From Tannerellaceae bacterium (GTDB lineage: Bacteria > Bacteroidota > Bacteroidia > Bacteroidales > Tannerellaceae), in contig JAIRKZ010000013.1 of NCBI GenBank assembly GCA_031259845.1, positions 1 to 64,000 on the forward strand: a DNA stretch of 64,000 nt, written 5' to 3'. Below, in pieces: positions 32,454-42,689 of this stretch. The translations under genes and the position numbers were made by a program. Within the stretch, counting starts at the first letter, position 1. Each line of letters starts with the position of its first letter. The notes under the pieces are model-generated. The model searched no databases, was not told the origin of the DNA, and saw only the letters and a list, made by a program, of their open reading frames with translations.

Positions 32454-34259
32454 TTGATGGACCCATTCAATTACAGCCGCCGCAAATCTTCAGTCGTCCG
32501 CGTAGGAACCACCCCTGTGGGGGGAGATAACCCCATCCGTATCCAATCAATGGCCAACGTATCCACGATGGATACGGAAGCCGCCACACAACAAGCCATC
32601 CGGATGATTGAAGCCGGCGCCGAATATGTACGTTTTACCGCACAAGGCGAACGGGAAGCCCTTAACTTGGGCGTCATCCGCAAAGCGCTGAACGAACGGG
32701 GCTACGCCACGCCGTTAGTGGCCGACATCCACTTCAACCCGCGAGCCGCAGACGCAGCCGCTAAAGAGATAGAGAAAGTAAGGATAAACCCAGGCAATTA
32801 TGCCCCCACCCCTGAAGCTATCCGCCAACGTTTCGTTTCCCTCCTCAACATTTGTAAGGAACATGGAACCGCTATTCGCATAGGCGTAAATCATGGTTCG
32901 CTCTCCGGCCGCATCATGAATCAGTACGGCGATACGCCCGAAGGTATGGTTGCCTCTTGTATGGAATTCCTCCGTATTTGCCGGGAAGAGAACTTCCATG
33001 ATGTAGTAATCTCAATCAAAGCCTCCAATACGGTCGTAATGGTTAAAACCGTCCGCCTGTTGGCGCAGGTAATGGATGCCGAAGACATGCACTATCCCCT
33101 GCACCTGGGCGTAACCGAAGCCGGCGACGGCGAAGACGGACGTATCAAAAGCGCCGCAGGTATCGGCGCCCTGCTGTCGGACGGCATTGGAGACACCATC
33201 CGCGTTTCCCTCAGCGAAGAGCCGGAAGCCGAAATACCGGTGGCCCGAAAGTTAGTCAATTACATAATGGAACGGAAAGGATGCGCTCCCATTACGGCTT
33301 CCCCCTTCCCCGGATACAACCCCCTGGCCATAGGCAGAAGAATAACCCGCCGGACAAACAACATCGGAGGAACCGAAGCGCCCGTTGTTATTTCAACCCT
33401 CAGAAACGGAGATTTGATAAACTATACATCTCCTCCCGACTACATCTATACAGGCAACGAAGACCCCGATCATTTCCCGGATACGATCCCATTAATAGCC
33501 GATTCGTTATCATGGAAACGGAAAACGAACGTATTTCCCCTTTTCATCGCTTCCGAAATAGATGACTTAAAGCGTTACGACACGCAGCTAAAGTTCATCT
33601 GCCTTACGTACGAACAGTTGGACGGACATGTTATGGAAGTATTATCGCAGGATAAAAGCGCCGTCGTTATCCTGAGCGCCCCCGGACGTAACGGCGTCGG
33701 AGCCATGCGGGCCGCCCTTCATAAATTGATGACGGCAGGTTGCGACGCACCCGTCATCCTGCACCGGGAGTATAAGGAAACGGATATCGAATCCCTGCAA
33801 TTGAAATCGGCGGCCGATTTCGGAACCTTATTCCTCGACGGCTTCGGAGACGGCATCATGTTGCATAATGAGAACGGAGCCGCCGCTATATCCTGCGGCA
33901 TCATGTTCGGCATCCTTCAAGCCACCCGTACCCGCATCAGCAAAACCGAATACATCTCCTGCCCGGGTTGCGGACGCACGCTATACAATTTACAATCCAC
34001 CATTGCCCGCATAAAGGAAGCCACTTCCCATCTGAAAGGACTAAAGATAGGCGTTATGGGTTGCATCGTAAACGGCCCCGGAGAAATGGCCGACGCCGAC
34101 TATGGATACGTAGGCTCAGCCCGCGGGAAAATAGACCTGTACAAAGGCAAAACCTGCATCCACAAAAACATCCCCGAAACAGAAGCCGTAGAATGCCTCA
34201 TCCAACTAATCAAAGAGAACGGCGATTGGGAAGCAGAAAAGCGCCATACGCCCTATTAG
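32454..34259 (+). CDS. ispG: (E)-4-hydroxy-3-methylbut-2-enyl-diphosphate synthase, large type
   Basis: IRIQSMANVSTMDTEA, LVADIHFNP, YISCPGCGRTLYNLQ, GCIVNGPGEMADADYG. Confidence 0.96.
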   Translation: MMDPFNYSRRKSSVVRVGTTPVGGDNPIRIQSMANVSTMDTEAATQQAIRMIEAGAEYVRFTAQGEREALNLGVIRKALNERGYATPLVADIHFNPRAADAAAKEIEKVRINPGNYAPTPEAIRQRFVSLLNICKEHGTAIRIGVNHGSLSGRIMNQYGDTPEGMVASCMEFLRICREENFHDVVISIKASNTVVMVKTVRLLAQVMDAEDMHYPLHLGVTEAGDGEDGRIKSAAGIGALLSDGIGDTIRVSLSEEPEAEIPVARKLVNYIMERKGCAPITASPFPGYNPLAIGRRITRRTNNIGGTEAPVVISTLRNGDLINYTSPPDYIYTGNEDPDHFPDTIPLIADSLSWKRKTNVFPLFIASEIDDLKRYDTQLKFICLTYEQLDGHVMEVLSQDKSAVVILSAPGRNGVGAMRAALHKLMTAGCDAPVILHREYKETDIESLQLKSAADFGTLFLDGFGDGIMLHNENGAAAISCGIMFGILQATRTRISKTEYISCPGCGRTLYNLQSTIARIKEATSHLKGLKIGVMGCIVNGPGEMADADYGYVGSARGKIDLYKGKTCIHKNIPETEAVECLIQLIKENGDWEAEKRHTPY

Positions 34260-34338
34260 GAATTATTAGTATCTCATTTGGAATATTATACGTATTTTTG
34301 AACGTATTATTCACAATCATACATAAAAAAAGAGTTAT

Positions 34339-35223
34339 ATGAAAAACATCACAAGAAGGACGGCTATCAAGACAGTGTTGGCCGGCAGTGCAGCCGCGGC
34401 TGTATCGGGAGTTGCCAATGCTTCTCCTGTCGTAACGAATCTAACAGGTGCAACGGCTAAACTAAAAGGGAATATCCGGCACTCTGTCAGCAAATGGTGC
34501 TTTGGCGATTATGAATTGAACGAATTTTGTGAAATTTGTAAACGCTTCGGCATTGAATCAGTAGAATTACTCGACCCGAAGGATTGGCCGGTTGTACAGA
34601 AACATGGCCTTACCGTAGCTATGGCGCAGGGAGCGGGATTAGGTATCGACAGAGGTTTTAACGACCCCGGTTTGCACGATGAATTGGCGGCCAGCTATGA
34701 AAAGGTTATCCCGATGGTAGCCGAGGCGGGGCTTACCAACCTGATTTGTTTCTCCGGCAGGCGCAATGGCGTTACGGATTTACAGGGTTGGGAAAATTGT
34801 GAAAAAGGGCTGAAACTCATTACCCCCATTGCCGAGAAGTACAAGGTGGTTCTTACAATGGAATTATTAAACAGCATTGGGCATAAAGATTATTTGTGCG
34901 ATCATACGGTTTGGGGGGTTGAATTATGCCGCCGGGTAGGCTCGCCTAATTTCAAACTGTTGTATGATATTTACCACATGCAGATTATGGAAGGAGATAT
35001 TATCAACCATATCCGGAAATATCACGAATTTTTCTCGCATATCCATACCGGCGGCAATCCCGGACGCAATGAAATTGACGAAACGCAGGAACTATACTAC
35101 CCTGCCATCATGAAAGCCATTGTAGATACCGGATATAAAGGATTCGTAGGGCAGGAATTTGTTCCGAAACAACCCGATAAAATCGCCTCATTAGAGAAAT
35201 GTATCCTGATCTGTGACGTATGA
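34339..35223 (+). CDS. sugar phosphate isomerase/epimerase-like (hydroxypyruvate isomerase family), Tat-like signal
   Basis: NITRRTAIKTVLAGSAAAAV leader, TIM-barrel HSVSKWCFGDYELNEFC, YDIYHMQIMEGD, GNPGRNEIDETQELYY. Confidence 0.85.
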   Translation: MKNITRRTAIKTVLAGSAAAAVSGVANASPVVTNLTGATAKLKGNIRHSVSKWCFGDYELNEFCEICKRFGIESVELLDPKDWPVVQKHGLTVAMAQGAGLGIDRGFNDPGLHDELAASYEKVIPMVAEAGLTNLICFSGRRNGVTDLQGWENCEKGLKLITPIAEKYKVVLTMELLNSIGHKDYLCDHTVWGVELCRRVGSPNFKLLYDIYHMQIMEGDIINHIRKYHEFFSHIHTGGNPGRNEIDETQELYYPAIMKAIVDTGYKGFVGQEFVPKQPDKIASLEKCILICDV

Positions 35224-35230
35224 TCCCCCC

Positions 35231-35265
35231 AAAGCCTCTATTATACCATAATGGAGGCTTTCTTT
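35231..35265 (+). terminator. probable terminator
   Basis: AAAGCCTCTATTAT-ACC-ATAATGGAGGCTTT hairpin followed by TCTTTC. Confidence 0.6.
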
Positions 35266-35332
35266 CATTATTTTGATGCAAAATCGTTAATAATTCCTAC
35301 CTTTGCCGCCGGTTTAATAAACAGATAGATTT

Positions 35333-36319
35333 ATGGAAACGGTATTAAGTGGAATCAGGCCTACCGGCAATTTACATTTAGGGAATTATTTCGGCGCAGT
35401 ACAAGCCTTTGTCAAACTGCAAGACGCGTATAATTGTTTCTTTTTTATTGCCGACTGGCATTCGCTTACCACGCATCCCAAACCGGATAATATACGTAAC
35501 AGCGTAAAAATCATCCTTGCCGAATACCTCGCTTGCGGTATTGATCCCGAAAAAGCGACTATTTATGTACAAAGCGATGTGCGCGAGGTAGCCGAATTAT
35601 ATTTATACCTGAATATGAACGCCTATCTGGGAGAATTGGAACGTGTCACTTCGTTCAAAGACAAAGTGCGTTCACAGCCTGACAATATCAATGCAGGGCT
35701 CCTCACCTACCCTTCGCTGATGGCTGCCGATATCATCATTCACAAAGCGCATAAAGTACCGGTAGGTAAAGACCAGGAACAAAATATGGAAATGGCAAGA
35801 AGGTTTGCCCGCCGCTTCAATATGATCTATGGAGTAGATTATTTCACAGAGCCCCAATCTTTTCATCTGACAGATAAAGCGGTGAAAGTGCCGGGATTAA
35901 ACGGTAGCGGCAAAATGGGAAAAAGCGAAGGAAACGCCATCTACTTAATAGACGATGAAAAGACCATCAGGAAGAAAGTAATGAAAGCAGTAACAGACGC
36001 AGGCCCAACCGAACCAAACAGCGAAAAACCCGAAGCGATAGCCAACCTGTTCTCTCTCCTCGAAATCGTTTCATCAAAAGACGCCTACGATTACTTCAAC
36101 GAAAAATACAACCGGTGCGAAATCCGTTACGGCGACTTAAAAAAACAATTGGCCGAAGACATCAACGCCTTCTGCTCCCCCATCCGCCAACGTATCATCG
36201 AAATAGCATCGGATGAAGACTACATGAAGAAAGTCGCCGGACTGGGAGCCGCCAAAGCCAGGGAAAGCGCCTCCAAAACCCTCCGTGAAGTACGCGAAAT
36301 CATCGGATTCAGGCCGTAA
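35333..36319 (+). CDS. trpS: tryptophanyl-tRNA synthetase
   Basis: SGIRPTGNLHLGNYFGAV, GSGKMGKSEGNAIYL. Confidence 0.97.
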   Translation: METVLSGIRPTGNLHLGNYFGAVQAFVKLQDAYNCFFFIADWHSLTTHPKPDNIRNSVKIILAEYLACGIDPEKATIYVQSDVREVAELYLYLNMNAYLGELERVTSFKDKVRSQPDNINAGLLTYPSLMAADIIIHKAHKVPVGKDQEQNMEMARRFARRFNMIYGVDYFTEPQSFHLTDKAVKVPGLNGSGKMGKSEGNAIYLIDDEKTIRKKVMKAVTDAGPTEPNSEKPEAIANLFSLLEIVSSKDAYDYFNEKYNRCEIRYGDLKKQLAEDINAFCSPIRQRIIEIASDEDYMKKVAGLGAAKARESASKTLREVREIIGFRP

Positions 36320-36350
36320 GAATGTGTCTTTTCCCGGGTTTAAAATAAAC

Positions 36351-36997
36351 TTATTTCAATAAATAACCTGCCACAAAGCCTAATGTAAACGTTTGGTCGC
36401 GAAAGGCATATTCATATCCGGGGTCTATTTGTTTATTAAACGTCGGCAGCCAGGAGAAATTTACGCCTAACAATAGTCTGTCAATGGCATAGTCGAAACC
36501 AAGCTCACACTTCAAGCCATACAATACCGGTTTGGCTTTTATGGTAACGGGCAATCCGGCGTCGTCGGTTTTAGCAAAAGAGGAAAAATGATTCACCCTA
36601 AAGTCGACACGGGGGCCAACTCCTACATAATAAATTTCACGCCTGACATTTCTTTTTAACTGAAAAGTAGTATTGACAGACACGTAATCGGCCCCTGTTT
36701 TCAATACTAAATACTCGGTTAGCGCAGAACCTACATTGTCATAAACAGGAATCTTCTCCTTCCCGCCCTTACGAATATAGCCCGCCTGGCTTGAAAGATT
36801 AAACCAACCTCTATCAAGATAACTCACTCCCAATGCAATCTGATAAGGCCTCATCGCAGCAAACGAAATATCGTCACTCCCTTTTAACGAAGTGAAAGCC
36901 ATACCATTCTCTAACCTGATTGTTTGCGCTTGCGCCTGTGTGGAAAAATAAAGGAATAAAATAACAAACCCGCTCTGATTTTTAGTTTCAACATCAT
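36351..36997 (-). pseudogene. outer-membrane beta-barrel protein with frameshifted signal peptide
   Basis: ORF 36351-36902 continues upstream in frame as VILFLYFSTQAQAQTIRLENG (signal-peptide-like), but the only upstream ATGs (36997, 36994; MMLKLKIRAG) are out of frame. Confidence 0.55.
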
Positions 36998-37404
36998 TCT
37001 ATATTTTAGATTGTTTTACATAGAACGATATTTTTATCCAATTAATATAACGGCAGCGTTTTTTTGTACATAGCGCAATGCGTTTCCGGTTCCAAGCCGA
37101 TGCAACAGGTGCGGTTGTCTAACAACGGCTCCATATTTTTCGTGCCAGGTATCGGACAAGATACTGAAAACGGCGGTAAGGGTTTATACTTATCGCTCAA
37201 TATCTGGCTGTGTAGAAAGTTTATATAATCCAAATTTTAATTGCATCGAATTCGATGTAATTAAAAATAGAGCCCGAGTGAACAGCTTTATCCTAACATC
37301 GAAAGAATGGTGTGCTAAAACAAACGTGTCAGACTTTCCGGCCGATACGCAAATGACTATTCAACTATTTCCATTATATTTGTAAACTAATTGTTAATTT
37401 ACAA

Positions 37405-37557
37405 ATGAAATGCTCAATCATGGAAAAGAAGAAAGAAGAAAAGAAAAAAGAAGAAAAGAAGAAGAAAAAGGGAAAAAAATCTAAGTTCGCAATATACTGG
37501 GAATCCAAAAAGGAGCCGGGATTTGAAGTTGTCGACATGAAGGCTATATTACGATAG
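37405..37557 (+). CDS. small Lys/Glu-rich protein, candidate antitoxin partner of PIN protein
   Basis: MKCSIMEKKKEEKKKEEKKKKKGKKSKFAIYWESKKEPGFEVVDMKAILR; stop lies 1 nt before the PIN ATG. Confidence 0.6.
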   Translation: MKCSIMEKKKEEKKKEEKKKKKGKKSKFAIYWESKKEPGFEVVDMKAILR

Positions 37558-37558
37558 T

Positions 37559-37975
37559 ATGCGCTATTACCTGGATACTAACATACTGGTTTTCATTTTA
37601 ACATGGGACGAGGAAAATATTAGTCCGGAAGTATTGGCTATTTTAAACGATTACGGTAGTGTTTTATATGTTAGTTCGGTAGCCGTGAAAGAATTGATAC
37701 TACTATACCGGATAGGGAAAATGAAATTAAAACGTTTTAAATCGGAGGCGGACGTTTTAGACGACTTGAAAGAAGCGGGTATTGAAATCCGGCATTTTAA
37801 TCAACACCATTTTATACAGTATACTAAATTAGAAATAACGGAAGGGCACAAGGATATGAACGACCATGCAATTATTTCACAAGCCATATCCGATAAAATA
37901 CCGCTTATTTCTTCCGACCGGACTTTTAAAGACTATGTATCTCAGGAATTAAATTTTGTATTCAATAAACGCTAA
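37559..37975 (+). CDS. PIN-domain (VapC-like) protein
   Basis: MRYYLDTNILVFIL and HKDMNDHAIISQAISDKIPLISSDRTF PIN motifs. Confidence 0.88.
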   Translation: MRYYLDTNILVFILTWDEENISPEVLAILNDYGSVLYVSSVAVKELILLYRIGKMKLKRFKSEADVLDDLKEAGIEIRHFNQHHFIQYTKLEITEGHKDMNDHAIISQAISDKIPLISSDRTFKDYVSQELNFVFNKR

Positions 37976-37985
37976 TAAAATAATT

Positions 37986-38176
37986 ATGATTACTATTTCA
38001 GGCGTTGACCCCAATGTGATGGCAAACAATATCGAACCCGCCCCACGCATCCGGGAGAAATACTGAACGGCAAACGCGCCATAAGCGTACAGCTTGCAAT
38101 GCTAATTGAAGCGGCACTGGGAATTGACGCTGAATTGTGACTCAAAATGCAGATGTGCTACGAAATATCAGGAACT
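37986..38176 (+). pseudogene. remnant of HigA/XRE antitoxin
   Basis: VDPNVMANNIEP, then +1 frame THPGEILNGKRAISVQLAMLIEAALGIDAEL*LKMQMCYEI; internal deletion plus nonsense codon. Confidence 0.7.
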
Positions 38177-38250
38177 TCATCAACATGACGTACTTTCTGA
38201 CTGCTAAGCTCAAATTCGCTTACCCTCTCTATTCGTTATAGAGCTGAAAG

Positions 38251-38363
38251 CATTTTGTCCCTCCTGTTTCGCTTATTTGTATCCCAATCCAAGATATCTC
38301 CTGAAAACACGCTGTATTTGGCGCTTGCTTTTTGATAAAATAACACTAAAAGAAAGGAGGAAT
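38251..38363 (+). repeat. copy 1 of ~105-bp dispersed direct repeat
   Basis: ccctcctgtttcgcttatttgtatcccaatccaagatatctcctgaaaacacgctgtatttggcgcttgctttttgataaaataacactaaaag. Confidence 0.85.
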
Positions 38364-38427
38364 AATATACAAAAGGTACATATACATGAACCAGCCCATC
38401 AGGACGAATTCGACACTATTTTACTTT

Positions 38428-38982
38428 TTAATAATCCCTCGGATCATCATCAACAATTGCATAGTGATAGTTGTCTTTCCATTCTCCTCTAATTGGGAGT
38501 ATCTTTCTTCGCAACCCTTCTCGTGTCATTCCTGCTTTTTCAAGAACCCGGATCGACCTGATATTTTCAGTAGCAACTCCTGCTTCTACTTTATGTAGTT
38601 GAAAATCGTCAAACCCGACCCTTATCAATATTTTTGCTACTTCGGTTGCATATCCTTGCCCCCAATACAATGGAAGTAACTCATAAAATATCTCTCCAAG
38701 TTTGAATCTGTTGACAGATAGAGTTATGCCCGCCATCCCAATGAATTTTCCAGACACTTTTTCGATAATTTCCCACGTATAAGATTTCCTTTTTTCTTCT
38801 TGTTGAGCTTCAAACATCGATCGGAGATTCTCTCTGGTTTCCTCTATACTTTGAGGGATACCAAGCGTATTATATTCATCTACTTCAGGACACGAATAAA
38901 GATTGTGGATACTTTCCAAATCATCCCAGGTTACTTCTTTCAGTATTAATCTTTTTGATTCCAATTCCATTGTCTCATACAT
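38428..38982 (-). CDS. GNAT family N-acetyltransferase (RimJ/RimL-like)
   Basis: LESKRLILKEVTWDDLESI, YWGQGYATEVAKILI, VEAGVATENIRSIRVLEKAGM. Confidence 0.92.
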   Translation of the reverse strand: MYETMELESKRLILKEVTWDDLESIHNLYSCPEVDEYNTLGIPQSIEETRENLRSMFEAQQEEKRKSYTWEIIEKVSGKFIGMAGITLSVNRFKLGEIFYELLPLYWGQGYATEVAKILIRVGFDDFQLHKVEAGVATENIRSIRVLEKAGMTREGLRRKILPIRGEWKDNYHYAIVDDDPRDY

Positions 38983-39009
38983 ATAAATATCCTCCTATAC
39001 CTTTTATTT

Positions 39010-40140
39010 TTACAATTTAAGTAGTTGTATAAACTTCACGAAATCTTCACAATATGCACTTGGATTTTCCATCGCGGTAAAATGACCACCACTTTCAATA
39101 CGTGAGAAATGAATTAAGTTGAAGTGTTTTTCTATCCATGATTTTGGCGGCAAATTAATATCTTTTGAGAAAAGAGAAACGCCGGTCGGAACCTTTATAT
39201 CACCAACAGGCGTAAGGTGATTGCTGTTTTCATGATAAATCCGGCATGACGTATAGATGGTATTTGTCACCCGGTAAATCATAATGTTGGTGATTATATC
39301 CTCGTATGAAAGGCATGACTGCCAATCTCCCCACGAATAAAATTTCTCAAAAATCCATGCGGCTAAACCAATTGGCGAATCTGACAATGCAAATGCAAGC
39401 GTTTGGGGTTTTGTGGACTGGATACTCATGTATCCCGCTTCTTCCTTTATCCATTTGGAAACAGTCTCATAATACAGTTTCTCTTCATCTGTAAAGTTAT
39501 CCCGATATACCATCAAATCACGTATTAAACCTACATCGTTCAAATAGATTCCGGATAAATACTCCGGATAATTTTTGGCAAGGTAACGTGTGATTCCGGA
39601 GCCTACATCTCCCCCTGCTGCGATAAATCTTTTATACCCCAGTACGCGGGCCATCAGTTTGAACCAAAAATCAGCGATTGATTCATTATTAATGGAAAAG
39701 ACGTTTGAATAACCGGAAAATCCAAATCCAATTACCGAAGGGATAATAACATCGAAAGATATTTCAGACCCGTTTGCTAATATACGTTTCTGCGTTAATG
39801 AACGAATAATTTTCGTATATCTTACGAAGCTGTCAGGCCAACCGTGAGAAAAAATGACTGGAATTGAATTTGGTGTTTCTCCTTTTTCTAAAATAAAATG
39901 AATATCAATTCCATCAATTGTTGTCATATACTGATGGAACTGATTCAACTGAGATTCGTGCTTCTTCCAATCGTACTCGTTCAACCAATAATTGATTAGT
40001 CCGCCAAAATCGGGAGAATGAATCCCCAAGTCCCAATTTTTTCCAAAATGGTTTTCCCATGGGAATTTCGCCGAGGCTAATTTTGTCGTGAGTTCACTTA
40101 ATTCTTTGTCGCATACTGATATCGTAAAGTCTCTATACAT
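39010..40140 (-). CDS. epoxide hydrolase family protein (EHN + alpha/beta hydrolase)
   Basis: WLNEYDWKKHESQLNQFHQYMTTIDGIDIHFI, FSHGWPDSFVRYTKII, GGDVGSGITRYLAKNYPE, RIESGGHFTAMENP. Confidence 0.92.
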   Translation of the reverse strand: MYRDFTISVCDKELSELTTKLASAKFPWENHFGKNWDLGIHSPDFGGLINYWLNEYDWKKHESQLNQFHQYMTTIDGIDIHFILEKGETPNSIPVIFSHGWPDSFVRYTKIIRSLTQKRILANGSEISFDVIIPSVIGFGFSGYSNVFSINNESIADFWFKLMARVLGYKRFIAAGGDVGSGITRYLAKNYPEYLSGIYLNDVGLIRDLMVYRDNFTDEEKLYYETVSKWIKEEAGYMSIQSTKPQTLAFALSDSPIGLAAWIFEKFYSWGDWQSCLSYEDIITNIMIYRVTNTIYTSCRIYHENSNHLTPVGDIKVPTGVSLFSKDINLPPKSWIEKHFNLIHFSRIESGGHFTAMENPSAYCEDFVKFIQLLKL

Positions 40141-40429
40141 AATCTTTTACCTCATATCCTACCTTCATATTGCTGTTTTATATGGGGATAAACTTACTAA
40201 ATATAAATGAAACAGACCCGAATTACCTCTTAAAATCTTTGTTTTTACCCACTGCGGGCTTGATGTTGGGTCTTGCATAAAGATATAAAATTCCACAAGG
40301 CAACTGTTGTCAATTGCCACTAATAAACAGCCGTTTGCGATGCCAACCGATTTTGAAAAAGTACAATTTCTTAATCGTTTTGTTGTTTGTGGAACTTTTT
40401 TATTTATTTTTGCAGAAAATTTATATCTA

Positions 40430-40741
40430 ATGGAAAACGAAAAATCTTATTTTGATGGTGGTTTGTTGCAACTTTTCGGTTGGCAAATATTAGGTGCTTT
40501 AGTAACGATATGCACGCTGGGTATTTGTTTGCCGTGGGCATACTGTATGATTTACAGGTGGGAAGTAAATCATACTGTTATAGAAGGTAAAAGACTTATG
40601 TTTGATGGATCGGCGGTACAGCTATTCGGGCATTGGATCAAATGGTTTCTATTGTCTATAATAACACTGGGTATTTATTCCTTTTGGGTTGTTATAAAGC
40701 TAAAACAATGGCGCACCAAACACATTTATTTTGCGAATTAA
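40430..40741 (+). CDS. DUF898-like small membrane protein
   Basis: two related halves (FDGGLLQLFGWQILGALVTICTLGICLPWAYCM / FDGSAVQLFGHWIKWFLLSIITLGIYSFWVV); internal ATG preferred. Confidence 0.7.
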   Translation: MENEKSYFDGGLLQLFGWQILGALVTICTLGICLPWAYCMIYRWEVNHTVIEGKRLMFDGSAVQLFGHWIKWFLLSIITLGIYSFWVVIKLKQWRTKHIYFAN

Positions 40742-40742
40742 C

Positions 40743-40772
40743 AAAAAAAGCCGTGTTATAACGGCTTTTTTT
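40743..40772. terminator. rho-independent terminator
   Basis: AAAAAAAGCCGT-GTTATA-ACGGCTTTTTTT immediately after the 40741 stop. Confidence 0.85.
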
Positions 40773-41008
40773 GTTTTACGGTTTCAGAAAACTAACTGTT
40801 TTTATTTCCGGGCATTACTGGTGATACCGGTGTCATTACATGCCGGCATGTCGTGTCTGTGAATTGTACGGAATAATACCGTTCTATTTGACAGCAACCA
40901 TCGTTCCGCTTCGTTCTGTGCATTCGTTCACGTATTGGCAAGCCGTAGCCTTCCTCTGTGCTTATGTTCCGGCGAAAAGAAAGAATAACCTCCACTGATA
41001 TACTTTTG

Positions 41009-41971
41009 TTATGATTTGGTGTACTGTTTAGGCTTTATTCCAATATGCTCGTGAAAAATTCGCGAAAAATGGCTCAGGTTCGTAAAGCCTAATTGATATC
41101 CAACTTCCGAAACAGATAATTTTTCTTCTCTCAATAAACGGGCAGCTTCCTTTATTCTGAAATCTTGGTAAAAGTTGAAAATTGTATTGCCGAAAATCTG
41201 TTTAAATAATCGCTGCAGTTTGGATGGACTCATATTGGCAAGTTGGGCTAATTCTTTAATAATGGGAGGAGTATCCAAGTGTTCGAGCATTTGCTCTTTT
41301 ACTTTGTAAATAGTTTGAATATCCCGGCTATTTAAAGCATATATATGCTTTAAATCACGTTTTTCCAATTCTATTAACAATCTGCATATCAACTCTTCCG
41401 CCTTGATTCTCAGAAAAAACAGTTCAAACGTTTCACCTACTGATTCGGTAACAATTTCATCCACAGTTTTCTGTAAAGACGGAAAAACCATTTGTTCGAA
41501 TAATAAAGGCTGTGTATTCTGTAATAAGCTTTGTAAAATCGATGATTTTTCAGATATATCAAACAGATTATTCAAATAATCGGCGTCCACTTCTATATTA
41601 ATAGTCGCTGTACTTGTATGGACTGAAATAACATCGTCTGTATTTATACGACTGGTCGCTATTAAAACTGAAGGTATTTCTGTTGAATGCTTACCCGCTG
41701 ATACTACCTCGTTTTTGGGAAAAATATTTTGAAACTTAAAAAACAGGATTCTTTTAGAAGCATTTATTTCCGGATTCTCAACAAGCCAATCTTCATTTAG
41801 CTCATAATTACTGATTAACATTCGAATGTTTTTGTTAAAAACAAATCCGGCACAATAGCCTCGCCCGAATTTTTCAGGAATTTCCAATCTTTTGTTTTTT
41901 ACTTCCGTGCCCAATAAATAAGCAAGTCTTATCAGAATATTGGATTCTGCCTGTTGTTTTTTAACTTCCAT
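41009..41971 (-). CDS. AraC family transcriptional regulator
   Basis: C-terminal LAQLANMSPSKLQRLFKQIFG...VSEVGYQLGFTNLSHFSRIFHEHIGIKPKQY. Confidence 0.95.
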   Translation of the reverse strand: MEVKKQQAESNILIRLAYLLGTEVKNKRLEIPEKFGRGYCAGFVFNKNIRMLISNYELNEDWLVENPEINASKRILFFKFQNIFPKNEVVSAGKHSTEIPSVLIATSRINTDDVISVHTSTATINIEVDADYLNNLFDISEKSSILQSLLQNTQPLLFEQMVFPSLQKTVDEIVTESVGETFELFFLRIKAEELICRLLIELEKRDLKHIYALNSRDIQTIYKVKEQMLEHLDTPPIIKELAQLANMSPSKLQRLFKQIFGNTIFNFYQDFRIKEAARLLREEKLSVSEVGYQLGFTNLSHFSRIFHEHIGIKPKQYTKS

Positions 41972-42049
41972 AAAAGAATTATACGACTATTTTCGTGTCA
42001 AATATAGCTATTTTGCTCTTAAATCAATCTGTAATTTTGCACGAAGAAA

Positions 42050-42628
42050 GTGAGTTGGAATAAAATTGTAAATCATAAACTTAAAAATAAAAACATGCCA
42101 TTCGAACAATTATTCAGACATATTTCTCCAGAAGAAATATCCGGCGATGTATTTACACTCGTAAGTAAGATTTTTCCTGTTATTACCGCAGGAAATGTGA
42201 ATCATTATAACTCAATGACCGGCAGTGGTGGAGGCATGGGCGTTCTTTTCAAGAAACCTGCGACATGGAGCGTACTTCGCTCAGACCGCTATACGCTTGA
42301 ACTGATACAGAAAGAACAACGCTATACAATGTCCTACTTCCCGGAGGAATACAGGAAGCAGATCATGTTTCTGGGAAGCAAATCGGGAAGGGACAGTGAT
42401 AAGATGAAAGAAGTAGAATTGACAGGTATCCAAACGCCATCAGGCAATATGACGTTTGAAGAAGCAAGATTGATTGTCGAATGCAAATTAGTACAAATCA
42501 CCACACCTCTGCTTGATGACTTTTACACTCAGGAAGCAATAAACTGGCTAAAGGATACCTACAAACAAGCGAGCGATATCCGCAAATATGTTTTTGGAGA
42601 AATTACGAATGCCTGGATAAAAAAGTAA
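42050..42628 (+). CDS. flavin reductase-like domain protein
   Basis: FTLVSKIFPVITAG, TYTLELIQKEQRYTMSYFPEEYR-type pattern; start may be the internal MPFEQLF. Confidence 0.7.
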   Translation: MSWNKIVNHKLKNKNMPFEQLFRHISPEEISGDVFTLVSKIFPVITAGNVNHYNSMTGSGGGMGVLFKKPATWSVLRSDRYTLELIQKEQRYTMSYFPEEYRKQIMFLGSKSGRDSDKMKEVELTGIQTPSGNMTFEEARLIVECKLVQITTPLLDDFYTQEAINWLKDTYKQASDIRKYVFGEITNAWIKK

Positions 42629-42689
42629 TTATATTTCTGCCATTACAGCTATAAAGGCGGTTTGACATTTTGTTATTTTGGCATTTTGT

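Noticed and set aside
32454-34259. Unusually long IspG (601 aa) as a gene fusion
   Set aside because: A large insert-containing IspG form is established in Bacteroidetes/Chlamydia/plants, so not novel
37042-37233. 63-aa minus ORF
   Set aside because: No motif or start context; not supportable as a gene
40792-40995. 67-aa minus ORF between DUF898 and AraC genes
   Set aside because: No motif, poor composition; insufficient support
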